Below, in pieces: positions 23,238 to 35,766 of a stretch of DNA of 64,000 bases. Every line of letters starts with the position of its first letter. The first letter of the stretch is position 1. A model generated the notes under the pieces. It was not told the origin of the DNA and ran no database searches. It was given only the letters and a program-made list of their open reading frames with translations. The translations under genes were made by a program, and so were the position numbers. Source of the DNA: Rhizophagus irregularis (lineage: Eukaryota > Glomeromycota > Glomeromycetes > Glomerales > Glomeraceae); assembly GCF_026210795.1 (NCBI RefSeq), contig NC_089432.1, positions 2,914,001 to 2,978,000 of the forward strand. Direction: 5' to 3'.

Positions 23238-26200
23238 TATTATCATAAAATCATTTTGTTGTCAGAGCTTATAATTTTATACTTGCATGATGATCAATAA
23301 AAATAGACTTCAAAATTGTATTATATTATTACGCAAGATACTATTGGCCAGCCTCTTTTTTTTATATATATTAATAAAGATATATTCTTAAACTTGTATA
23401 TGTCAGCGTGTTTTTTGCTGGAAAATGAAATAATATTCTCTTGTATTTTGAACTTATTTTAAAAGCAAAGTTCTGATTATCTGATAGCTTAATATCAACT
23501 GGCATCAGTAGCATCAGTAAGATTTATTACAATAATATTTTGCATAATACAATTGTTTGACAATATTAGTAATTTTTTTTTATGGAAAGATAACGTCATT
23601 TTGGCTTTTTTTTAGACCTAATAAAAAACAATAGATAACTTTATTGCCATAATACTTTATTACATAACAATATACGTATATTTAATAGTGAGTCATAATT
23701 ATAGAAAAAATAAGTGCTGCGGATTGAGATCAACTTTTTTTTAAATCATTCTATATTATTAAAAAGTGCGTTCTCACATAATTTTATTAATTCTTTCCAT
23801 AATAAAAAATTTTTTGTATGTCATATGAATAAAAAAAATCAATGAATAAAATTATTTGATAAAAAGATATACATTATAATATTAACACCTACTCCTAAAT
23901 TAAAAAAGTTACCAGTTTACGAGATTTTAATTTTATATTAAATTTACATGTATGACTACCTTTGAACTATCTAAAATGACCTCACTGTATTTATTGATGT
24001 GATGCCGGGTATTTTCTTTGGAAATTCATGTTTAAAGAATATGTTTCCAAAAGACAATTTTTAATTTCTTGTAGATTAGTAATTATCGCTTTAAGACAAG
24101 GCAAATGAAAGTTGGCAAGAAATTTAGTGGCATCATCTTCATTGGAAACTCATTTGATATAATATATACTTGCAATATTTTAAAGCAGAATGGGTTTTAA
24201 GAGCTTTTGCAAGTTCTTTAAATGTATTTATTTTTATTGGGGGATAGATATCAGAAGGTCAATATTTAATTTACATAATTTCAAAACTTGATATTATTAA
24301 TTAAACATATTGACTCATTCTTCAGGAATAACGGTCCCATTGTATCTTGAAATTGACTCGACATTGTACAACTAATTAATTGGTCATGGGCAGTTGCTGA
24401 GGTGCGGTAATTTAGCAAATTCATTCAAGTGTACTCAATTTCGAACGATAAATATTATTTATTGAGGGAAATAATAATTATAATGTACCCAGAGATCAAT
24501 ATCATCAGCAGTAAACATTCACCAAGATATTTAGAAAAGTTTTTTATATCTTTTTTTTCGTTCAGTTTATCGTGCCGGTTATCACTTTACTTTTAGTAGC
24601 TGGTGTGGAATGATAGTAAATATGCCATCATTTCTTTAATTTTCCTCCACTCAGATTTTTTTGGAACGGCCTCGCCTTTGAAGCACTTGGTATCATCTTG
24701 ATTATTCGCCACAACATGTACACAAGTAAACACAAATCACACATGTATACACCGTTTTCTCACACATTACGATGAAGATTTGTTTGGATGAATAACTTGG
24801 AATCTCTTGGTTTTAGTTACAACTTTTTTTTATACTAGTTTCTGTAATAAATAAGCTATTAAAACATTACTTACGAAAATTATATAAAATATAAAATGAA
24901 ATTTTTTAATTTCTTTTTTTTTAGTTATTTTTGAACTAAGATACAAATTTTTTAATAATACCTAAAGTTGCAGGAGTAAAATTCATGCAAGTGGAATGGC
25001 ATCTTAAGTATTCCTAACGGAATTTTTCATATCATATGCAAAGAACCTTTTTTATCATGGAATGAAAATACATTTTAACGCTATATACAGTATTACTGCC
25101 ATATCACTTGTCCACTTTTGATTTTCGGCTAAAGATTATAAAGACGCCTTATATGTATGCTCAATATACCAAAAGAAGATAAAAAAAGTGTCCGCTATGG
25201 AAAAGCACTAATTCTCCAAACAAATAATGTTTCCACTTTACAACGTAAATTGATCTATTTTTAATACAGTACTTTTCACAAAACGCTTGAAGAGTACTTT
25301 AGAGTTGTATACTATGTAGGTATGAGGGGATTGATCAATATGAGACGTCATCATCTTAAAGTCTGCATAGAGTAAAATAATCTCCAATGCGATTGTCCGC
25401 CGCTATTCTTGATGAATTAACGAAATTCTTGGGCAAACATAAAGTGATTATAACGTTCCAAAATTAGCCAGAACCTACAAAAGAGAAAACAAAAAATGCT
25501 AGTAAGTAGTAACGTTTCTTAAAAAGTAAAAACAAAGTTTTGAAGCAACCTTAGCTATAAACTTTAATGGGAATAACATCAACTTACACCCTTATTATGG
25601 TTACATATTTAATTCAGTGCAACCTTTAATTCCTTAAAAGCTTGTCACGATGACAATAATTGGATTTCGACAAGAATAGGCAGGTAGTTAAAATTATGAA
25701 CAATATTGAGAAAGTTCAATAATTAAGGTTTGTATATCATAATACCTAAATGCTTAAGAATAGAAAACGGGAGCATTTTGCAAATAAGAAAAAAAACTTT
25801 AAATCACACTTGTTGGTTCAGTTTGTAATTTGCAATTATATTCAATTATATTCTTTATTATGTTAATAATGTGCTTCAATTATTACGGTTAATATCAATA
25901 ATTAGTTTGCAAATTAATGATATTTATTTACAAATGTATTAAAAAAGGTTATAAATACCATTTTTGACATTTTTGACAATTTATGACTTGGGGGTGAGGA
26001 ATATCGTATCGAATCTCACCCAGGATAGGGTGAGGAATAAATTCACCCTTAAATAATTAATCTGCTTTTTAAATAAAGATGAAAAACAAAGTTCCTCCAA
26101 ACTTATAATTTATCTGGATAAATTTTTAAGATATATTTAACCATAAAAGATATAAGATAATAACTATAAGATAATATATAGGCAAATTTTATTGCTATTT

Positions 26201-27218
26201 AACCTTTGAATAAAATTATTATTACATATTGCGTTAGTCATTGATGCAATATTATACATATCGTTTATTGTTAATGTTCCGACGATAATTGATACTTCAA
26301 AAATTAAATAAAATAAAAGATATAAAAATTAAATTATTTCACATATCAAACATTCTTTTTTTACTTTCATTTCACTTTTTCGTGATCCATTTTCTTTAAC
26401 AACATTTTAAATATCAATCACTATTATTGTCTCTTTCTTGATTTTTTTTTAATCTTGTTGTTTCGGATTTTGCTAAAAATATTTAATAAATAATTTTTGA
26501 AAATTTTGAAAAATTTGAATTCTATAATTCTTTTTTTTTTTTTGTTACATCCTTTTCTACTTTTTCCATATTTCCAATTTCCCTTAAATTCCCTGGTCGA
26601 TCACTGCTTATGTTTTGTCTATCTTTTTCGTGAAACCAAAATTTTATTTCTTATTATTTAAGTGTTTTTCTAATAAAATGATGTTTCTAAAGATTTCATG
26701 TTTTTATATCATATTTTTTTTTAAAAAAAAAAGATTTGGTCAATTGATCATTTATGTAAAGAATTTTGAGTGAATTACAAAAAAATCTCATTTAACAAGC
26801 TTAAATATAAAAAGAATGCAAAGAATAGTCATTTATTTAATAATATCTGAACCAAATTTTTTTTTTCATTTTTATTTATTGTTAGTAATAAATAAAAAAA
26901 ACAATAATAGTAAAAATAATTTCAAAATAAGAAAAAAAATTCAACTTAAAAAAATTTAAAAAAAAAATATTTTGATTTAAAAAAAACCAAATTAAAATTA
27001 ATTTTATTTGGTTTGAAAAAAAAAGAAAAAATTTTTGATCTATAAGAACCAGAAGAAGAGAGGGATATTTTAAAAAAATAAATAAATTTCCAGTTTGTGA
27101 GAATCAAAAAAAAGGCACCTAATAAAATAAATTTCCCAGTTATAATAATCAAAAAAAGATACTTAATAAATTTCCGATTGAAAAAATAAAGTTCGTTATA
27201 TTATACGCCAAGTAAAAT
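23238..27218. other. Long gene-poor AT-rich stretch
   Basis: No supported gene. Noted: 25480-25560 reads on the minus strand as one intron-like unit (ACTTACTAGC, then T-rich CTTTTGTAG); a small hairpin near 25991-26019 pairs GGGTGAG with CTCACCC; 26420-27180 is dominated by poly(A)/poly(T) runs. Some parts (24240-24420, 24560-24700) have more balanced composition and may be very old coding relics, but no frame is convincing. Confidence 0.4.
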
Positions 27219-27437
27219 ATGATTTGGGACGGATGTACGGATGGTCGGATGGTCGGATGTCCATCATCCGATGTTAAAGATTATCCATTTGAGCCATTAA
27301 ATCCTGAATTTGAACAAATAAAATATGATAATGAATTGAAAAAATTAATAAATAAACCAATAAAATTTAGTTATTATTTTAATGGTCAGTTTTATTATTG
27401 TGGAGCTGAATATGTTAAAGGAATGAAAATTTATTAG
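27219..27437 (+). CDS. Short hypothetical protein
   Basis: A 72-codon frame. After a repetitive start made of GGATGGTC units it reads DYPFEPLNPEFEQIKYDNEL, KPIKFSYYFNGQFYYCGAEY and a short end. The second part looks protein-like. No family recognised; it may be the last exon of a larger gene. Confidence 0.3.
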   Translation: MIWDGCTDGRMVGCPSSDVKDYPFEPLNPEFEQIKYDNELKKLINKPIKFSYYFNGQFYYCGAEYVKGMKIY

Positions 27438-28567
27438 CTTATCTTCAAAGAATTTTTTTAATTTTATAATTTAACATTTAATTTTATAATTAGTAAGATA
27501 TTTTGTTGAAAACAATATTCGAAGTTGCACAAAAATACAAAAATGCAAAGTCGTACGATTGTACGAAAACTCAAATTAATACGAAAATTTTAAAACTTTC
27601 GTACGTACTAGTATTAAAAAATTGATTAGCTGTAACACACGTACGTACTAATTTGCGTTAGAACGTACACATGACCTCGGGCGCAGGCATGTCACGGGTT
27701 TCACATTACAGCACGGGTTTTCGTGTTTACACAATTCAAATTATTTATATGACTACTCAAAACGTCACACAAATTTTTTTTAACTATATATTTTACACCT
27801 ACCGATAGTAACAAGTTGGCCCATGATCAATTTGTCCATTGGAATTTTTTGTTCTTTGGATAGTTTTCTAAGAAAGTTTTTTGAGTCTTTCAACTTTCTT
27901 TTGGGTTTTAGCAACATTTTTTTTTTTGAGAAGGTGTCGTCGTGAAGATATTTTGATTGTTTAAAAAAATGATGCAACTAAGTAATTGGCAGACACTTGA
28001 TATTTTTAATTTCGCGGAAGTTCGCGCCGTAATTTCAACACTTATCGATTCAACATCTGTAGAAAAGTTGAGTGGTAGCAAAATTTTCTTTTGAAAAAAA
28101 TTTGAGAATTTTTTTTTTTTGGGATTTATTACAAAGCGCCAAGGTGAGATAGTAATAAAAATTGTATTGATAATTTAACTATTAACGCACATCCAAACAA
28201 ATTTGAAACCCTCATTGTAAACGCATAAACATTACCCTTTTTGATAGTAAACTTCTATGATATTGTCCTGTTGTCGTAACATGCTCGTATATTTCCTGTT
28301 ATGTCAAAAAAAACAAAAAATATATGGCGGAACACAGTTTTTTAGGAATTTTTATATTATAAATTTCTATACATATCAAATTTTTTTTTTTCGCGACTTA
28401 GCTAGATGATCACGTGATTTTAAGAAGAATTTCACTTTATTTTTTAAAAGAAAAAAAGTAATAATATAATTTTAAATAAAATAAATAAACAAACAAATAA
28501 AATAAATAAAAATAAAACGAGTATTAAAATATCCTATAAAAATTGGATATACAGTATAGTAAATTAA
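27438..28567. other. Intergenic, weak exon candidate
   Basis: A lysine-rich minus-strand frame (27780..27977) ends ...MGQLVTIG before GTAGGT and could be an isolated exon, but its content is mostly AT-driven. GTACGTAC-type words cluster at 27550-27665. 27660-27725 is less AT-rich. Nothing else seen. Confidence 0.35.
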
Positions 28568-30788
28568 TTAAAATATACTACATGGATAATTTACTTTTTC
28601 ATTAAGCTTATCTAATTGATTTTGAGCGTCTCGATTTCCTTGTTTAGCCAAATTTCCATACAATTTAATTGCTTGATTTACATCCTTTTTTACCCCCTTT
28701 CCTCTTTCATACATAAAAGCAAGATTATATTTAGCTATATTATGACCTAATTTTTCTGAATCTTGGTACAAATTAAATGCCTTTTGTAAATTAGGTTCAG
28801 TTCCAATTCCATAATAATAACAATAACCTAACATTACAATACCATCCCGATGATTTCCTTCAGCTGATTTTTTAAATAATTCAAAAGCTTTTTTTAGATA
28901 ATCTTTATCGTCACTATATTTATTTAAATATAAAAGGCCAAGATTACACATGGCAATCTCACTTCCATTATTCACGGCGCGTTCATACCAGCAAATGTTT
29001 AATGTTAAACCTATTTTAATATCTATATCGTGATATTGACCAACTTTCAATTGTCCTGTTGAATAAGTTTTATTAATAAAATTTTCAAAGTATTGAAAAG
29101 CTAAGTCTTCATTTTTTGTAGTTCCAATACCAGATTCGTAACATTTTCCGACGTAATATTTCGCTAATAGATGATCCTTATTTGCCGCATTAATAAACAA
29201 ATTAAACGCTTTTTCATAATTTTTTTTTGTTTCAACTCCTAAATAATTGAAATATCCAAGTAAAAAAATGGAATTTGGATCATTTTGATTATTTGATAAT
29301 CGATCAAGAATAATTTTTGTATTGACATCATAATTACTAATATAATTATGAAAACAAAATAGTTGACAATTTTCTACATTTTTTTTTCCGGTTATTTCAT
29401 CAATTTTTATTACCATATCATTAATCATTATTTTAAATAAATCCCTTTCGGTAACAGAAGAAATTGTTGTTGCTGGTATATTATTAATTTGTAGAGATGA
29501 TTCCCCATGTAAAGATTTTTCAGCACAAATATTCAATTTCGATATTTGAAAAGGTAAATCATTTTCGCTTTGTTTATCGATGATCGTCTTTAATCTTTTA
29601 ACAACTTCGTGCATAGATGGTCGTTTGTCTGGATCCCCACTCCAACACTCTAAAAATTTAAGATTTTATTTATATTTATACGAACAAAATTTAAACGTAA
29701 TTATATTTTTTTTATATTTACCAATATAAAGGTGTACGTAATCAATCGAAGTATCGGGGTTGACTTTTTCTCTAAGACCTTGTAAAATATGAACGGCTAA
29801 GCTGTCGTCAGGTTCTTCAAAAGGTGGTTTACCGCTCGAGATCTCCCATAAAAGAATTCCAACGCTGTAGACATCACTTTCTTTATTTAAAGAGTATGAT
29901 TGAATACTGAATTTTTTTGGATCAATATAAGGGATAACACCATATAATTTTGTTGAAATTATTGATACTTCATGAATTCCTTTTGATAAGCCAAAATCAG
30001 CCAATTTGATAGATTTCTGATGAACTAATATATTATAAGAATTCTACAATACATATAATCAGTTAAAATTTTATTAATGAATCGAGTTAAATTTATTTTT
30101 ATTTTACATTTACCAAGTCACGATGCAAAATGTTTTCTTCATGTAAACACGATACAGCATGAGCAAGTTGATATGCCAAATTATATTTATCCTTCCAAGT
30201 AAGAATGTCGGAATTATTCATCAAATACTCTCGAAGAGTACCGCCATCAGCGTACTCCATTACTAACAAATAATTTCTTGATTGGTCAATTACATTTTCT
30301 AACGAAAAAAAAAAATGTGCATATTAACTTTTTTATACAAAAATCAAATAATTTAATTAATTTAATTTTCAATTGATATTATCTTACCAATATTATTTTT
30401 TGTAATTCCATAGAAGCGAATAATATTTTCATGAAAGTCCACTTCTCGATGATGTTCAATCTGAATTTACGAATATAAATTTAAAATTTCAGAGTAAGTA
30501 TAATAAATAAGAAATAAAATTATAGAATAAACATATTACTATAAAATATTTTACTTCGCGAATGACTCTATTTACGGTAGCATTGTTAAGATTAAAAAAA
30601 CATTTTAACGCGAAATATTGTTCCGACGTTTTCCTATTGGCACGGAATACTTTTCCAAATGCTCCAACTCCAATTTCTTTTATGTTACTAAAATCTTTAA
30701 AATCATAATACTTAATATTTGTACTAGAGATAGCATTTTCAATCCAATTAATCCATTCATTTGCACTTTGAAAATTGTTATCAGACAT
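28568..30788 (-). CDS. Protein kinase with Sel1 repeats (second subfamily)
   Basis: Five exons: 30788..30555, 30460..30388, 30298..30114, 30043..29722 and 29649..28568, giving 631 residues. Kinase motifs are intact: glycine loop IGVGAFGKV, lysine in FALKCF, HRDL (about 161-164), DFG (D180), VYSVGILLWE, ECWSGDPDKRP. About six divergent Sel1-like repeats follow; the middle ones are degenerate (LAFQYFENFI, ICWYERAVNNG). It pairs with 43392..45810: both have a 73-nt second exon, a VKRL-T-II linker and ENxIDQSxNYLL at the exon 2/3 junction, unlike the 11329/17761/35767 group. Predicted active, soluble signalling kinase. Confidence 0.92.
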
Positions 30789-33600
30789 AATGAAATATGG
30801 TTAATTTGAAAAAAAAAATCAAAAATACGGTACGTGAGTACGTGAAATGAATTCCATGTTATAGAATTTCATGAAAAAGATTTTCATGAAAATGACTTCA
30901 GCACAAGGCTTTCTTGGTAATCTATGAAAACTATAAAAACTCAAATAGGCAATTAGATGAAAGTTCCACTTTGTGTAACATATATCAGAAGAATCAAAAA
31001 TTGTTCATTAACTGTTGATTGAATTTGAAAAAACCCGTTTTAAGTACTATGGCGTATATGATAAAGAAATTCATTATACAAAGACTCTAAAATCATATCT
31101 TTTTATGTGAATTTTGTGAGTTATTAAATTTCTAAAAAAAAATTTAGAATATGTAGAATTTGGAAAATTAATACAATTTGTTTAAACTTGATTTGACAAA
31201 TTTTAACTTAATTAATTTTTTTTTTTTCCTTTAACCCGGATCGACAGCCGTTTTGAAAATTAACGTTTGAAATCACTTTTTTTTTTTAAAAAAAAGGAGA
31301 GTATTATATAATCGGATTAGTATGTTTTTATGTCATCATCGTTTTTGAATTTATAGTGTGATTAAGTAATTGATTACAAATCATTTTTAAGGGATCGGGC
31401 AATTGTATTGTATGAATAATAAGATGGAAATATTAACATTTAAATAACAAATTATTTCATGATCTAAATCTTCTTTTCTAAATAAATCATAAATTCTCTT
31501 TTTAGATTTTTCTTTATTTTTTTTTCTTTGTAAATAAGTTTTTTACCTACCTATTAATGTATTAGGATAGGTAACTCAAACTTATGCTTGAATTAAACGG
31601 TATAGTAAGTTATACATGCTACGGTTAACAACCCTTTTAAAGTTAATAAAAGCGTTCGAATGCGATCGATATCTCGACAATCATTTTCTTGTCACATCCT
31701 TTGCCCGACAAATATTCTCGGTAATAACATATTTCCGAATAGACTTTTTATCGGCATGTCATTTTTCCTGATATATTATCTCCAGTATATTTGCCCGAAA
31801 ATGATTTACCAGTGATTTACAAAACCGCAACTTATATAAGGAATATTGATGCACTATAAATGATACAGCCAAATAGGGATAGGATCATGCAATTTTAGGC
31901 ATCATGATATTTTTAGACTAAGGTACAAATAAATTACTAATTACTATTGCAAAAATATCTCTGATGAATTACGTCATTTAGATTCAATATCTAAATTTTA
32001 TAGGAGTTGATAGCTTATTTAGTTTCTTTATATGAAGTAATTTAAGCATAATTTTGGATGCCTGCATATTAACTATTATATAAATCTTCCATGTACATTT
32101 ATAGCAATAATTTTCAAAAAAAAAAAGATAATCAAATTCGTAAACAAAAAAGAAATTTTAAAAAAAACACAAAACTAATAAGAGATCTCAACTATTTTAT
32201 TGAAGAATCTCTGAAATATTTAAATAAGAAAAAGAAATCATCACTATTATACAGATTTATCAGATGAAATAAGAGATAATCTCAATCTACCCATGAATTA
32301 TAAGAACCTTTCTTCATTTAATCATATTGAATATTATAAACATTTGCAATTATGCAATTTAGAAAATATTTGAGAATAAAAAAACAAACCATTTATAAAT
32401 AAAATATGTAATTTTTTTTTATTAATAAAATACAAGAATTGCGCATCTTTATATACTCACTGTTGCTGATTTAATTATTAGATGCATACATCTTCTTGTC
32501 CTTGGAGATAAAGTTCGTCTTTCGGTACTTTAACAACAGATAATGTTTAAATATAGTTAATAATTAAAAAAAAATTTTTTCATTAATTTTATTATTTTTT
32601 TTTGGTAAATCACTTTTTAAATCATTTTTGACAAATGTTGCCAAGAAAATGTCTGTCAGGATATATATATCATGTGGGTAAAAAGACCATTTAGAAACGT
32701 GACATGACATTTATGTCAGGCAATAGTTATCGGACAAAGAAAAGCGGTTGCCTGGTATAACCTCAAATGTGGAAATTAGATCAGCGTGGTAAATTTTATC
32801 ATACTCCTACATTTTTATAAGAACTCTCCTGAAACAATTTTCTCAAAATTTTTCAATCTGAAATATTTAAATTAATTCTTCAAGTGATTCCAAATGTTTT
32901 TCCATACTTATTATAAATGAATAATTATGTATAATGTAATATTTTGTCTTAATATATACACTACCCTACAAAAAGTATTCGGATTTTATAAATTTTACAT
33001 GGTACATAAAATTGTTGATTTTCAAGTTGCATGAAAATCTGCGAATTTTCAGCGATATAATCAGAAATATTTTATCTTTAAAATGCAAAAAAAATGTTAA
33101 TCTATAAAGTGATAGACAGAATAATTTTATATGTAAAAACGCAAAAAACATATAGAAAAATTGTTACCTATATTTTACAATGAGAATATTTTTTTATGCT
33201 AAAAAAAAAAACTTCTTTTACTTTAAAACGACAATTGTAGTAACAGAGGATATAAAAGTACATATCCAAAATCCAAAATGGAAAAGGAAAGATCTAAACT
33301 ATGGATATAAAAAATTATTTTTTTATACTATCATCCACCCTAAGGTTGACTCATCCTTCGTAGATAGAAAAGCGGGGCTATGACGTTGTTATAAATCTAT
33401 TTACAAATGATAAACAAGGAATTATGAAGAAAGAAAATTAACAGATAAGAAATGGAATCACGGACCACTGTGAAGAAAGCTATTTGATGTCCACCGGATC
33501 CAAAACTGATGCGCAAGAGGATTTGGTGGGTGATTCCGGAGAATAATCAATAAAATTTGTTGCGTTGTGATTCACGTGATTGATGCGAATGTCTAGTATT
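30789..33600. other. Intergenic with relics and one transposon-like end
   Basis: 30789-31000 is the likely promoter of the minus-strand kinase. Near 32180-32370 two plus-strand open pieces (DLNYFIEESLKYLNKK and LSDEIRDNLNLPMNYKN to NLEN) look like decayed exons of an unknown gene. At 32960 the sequence CACTACCCTACAAAAAGTATTCGG-like (24 nt region) resembles a Tc1/mariner-type end, but I found no partner end. A 67-codon plus frame at 33180..33383 is not convincing. 33320-33600 becomes GC-richer and probably belongs to the LINE remnant. Confidence 0.4.
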
Positions 33601-33618
33601 TGTAAAGTTTAGAATAAT

Positions 33619-34700
33619 TTATGAAATCCGTTTTGAAAGGTGATGTTCAACTCCATTGACAGTAAAGTTTCCAACTTTCTTGAATAAAAAGGGCAATATA
33701 AAAATCCTAACGAGGTTCCGGGATGAGGTTGTGACACAATAAATAGAGGTGACATTCATTGATTGGAAGATATTAGTACGCAACCAACTGAAGACGGGAT
33801 TACGTATAGCGGAATGTTTAATCAGAAGTATTAATTTGTCAGGTAGAATAGAAATCAAAAAATGTTTATGTGATTGTCACTAATGTGACGTAGTAAGAGA
33901 TCATTAATGACCATATTTAGATTTGACAATGCGGGTTATAAATATGTTCTGTGATGAGAGCTGGATAATTTTTTCGTAAAATTGTCATCCGTAGGCAGAG
34001 TTTCGATAAGTGATTTGGTTTGGTAACTGATTAATTTGGATAATTTTTGAAAGGTAGGACGCGAGACGGGATTATAATTTATCCACTCCTTGGTCTTAGT
34101 TGATGTCATCTTTTTCATGAGCATGCTTAATAAATCAAGGTTTGAGTGTTGTATGAATTTATTGAGTTTTGCGTATATCGCGATCGAAAGAAATTGAATT
34201 GTTCCAAATGATATTGGTAGTAATAATCGAGGTGTTCCTTGCATTAATAATTAGAGCGTCTCAAGATATATAATAGGCCCAATTTGGCTTGCTCATCGAC
34301 CGCTTCATTTAGACGGATTCTGGAGTGTGCTTTGACTTGTGTAAGGTAACTGTAGAGATTTAACAATATAAAAATAATCTTTTAAACAATAATTTTTAAA
34401 TATCGTCTTGGAGACATTTGTGGGGAGCTGAAGGAATTAAACTGACTAATACAGCATTGTGAAATGGTGAAATTTCGATCGTACTGTGTTTTGGACAATT
34501 TGCTAGCGCAGTGCATATCGCTAAAGTCTCTGCTTTAGTAGATAAGGGGAAATATCTGGAGGAAGCGTTAAAGGTGAGAGTTGGGATCGACGAATGTTCA
34601 ATAATCCAGTCAAAACCCATGAGAGTTGACCGAGATTCATTATTGTTGGCCATTGACCCGCTGTGAAAATTTAAATTTTGGTAAGTTGAGAAAGTGACAA
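33619..34700 (-). pseudogene. Degraded LINE 3' part (RNase H and C-terminus)
   Basis: Minus-strand pieces in the expected order. 34653..34396 encodes an RNase H-like segment (GFDWIIEHSSIPTL, then FPLSTKAETLAICTALANCP, matching the ST-AE-AI/AL pattern of LINE RNase H). 34244..33936 has the helical stretch ending KSLIETLPTDDNFTKKL, typical of LINE C-termini just before a zinc-binding knuckle. 33858..33619 continues the tail. Frames change between pieces and the reverse transcriptase is absent, so this is a 5'-truncated, inactive copy. Higher GC than its surroundings supports a foreign origin. Confidence 0.6.
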
Positions 34701-35766
34701 GGAGATGTTCGTCATTATCCTGATGTTTTTTTTTTTATTAAAAATATTTCTAAAAAAATCTATTTAGGGAAAGACATGATACTATGGGAGGCCATTCCGG
34801 AGAGGGATTTGTAAGTTTGTTATTGCGGATTAAATAATCATTGCATGCTGTATGTACATCTTGCAAAAATTTGGTAATGAGTCAAATCCATTTTTTGCTT
34901 AATATTTTAATTCTGTTGCTTTTTTCTAGTGATTACATGTTTGATGGCAGAATTAACAAAAACTAAAAAAATGATAATTTATTGCATTAATTGGATTTTT
35001 TCTTCCTGAAATTTTTGTCTGAAGCGTAGCGTAGGACCATTTACTTACAAGCATTTCAGATGCAATGTCGTTCTGTCCCGAATGCTTATCGACAAATTAG
35101 ATTTTGTATTTAGTTTACGTTTTTATGTACATGTTACGTGATGTAAATAAATTGATTATGCTTCGGACCTGAACGGTTTGCGCTCCCTAGTTTCATAAGG
35201 AATATATCTTTATTATAATGAACTTTTTATCTTCATTTTCATCTCGCTCAATAAATAAAAAAATCATTAAAACATAATTATGCGACTATTTTATTTAAAA
35301 AAATATTTAATGATGAGAAATTTAATGGTGCAGTAAATTTTTCTTTAAACACTTACACAATATATTAATATTACGCAATATTTATTTTCGAAAAGATATT
35401 TATACTAAAGAATTTTAGTAGGTACACGTGATCTCTGCATGATGCAATATGACAGTGCACGACTGCACGTACTGATCGTACTGTCATGGGCAGATCACAC
35501 AAAATTTTTTGTTTGTCCATGGTAGTACAGTCAGGTAGGTGATTGACTGTTGCGCCACATTATTGGCGTAACCTGTCACACATTTCACACATTTCGGCGT
35601 GCTAACTGCTAACACACATTCTGCACTACGTTACGTCGTTACTATGAACTTAAAATCATATTAAATTTTAAGTTCATAACTTTTTACCTTAAAAATTCAT
35701 TTTTTTATAATTTTCTTTTTATTATTAAACTTTAAGTACAAACTGAATCAACGTTTTGTATCAATC
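34701..35766. other. Intergenic and promoter of the 35767 gene
   Basis: 34750-34830 on the minus strand may continue the LINE remnant. 35420-35640 is less AT-rich and contains repeated short words (ACTGCACGTACTGATCGTAC, CACACATTT). No gene seen. Confidence 0.35.

Noticed and set aside
33619-34700. LTR retrotransposon RNase H
   Set aside because: The downstream C-terminal stretch (KSLIETLPT) fits LINEs, and no LTRs, integrase or protease were seen.
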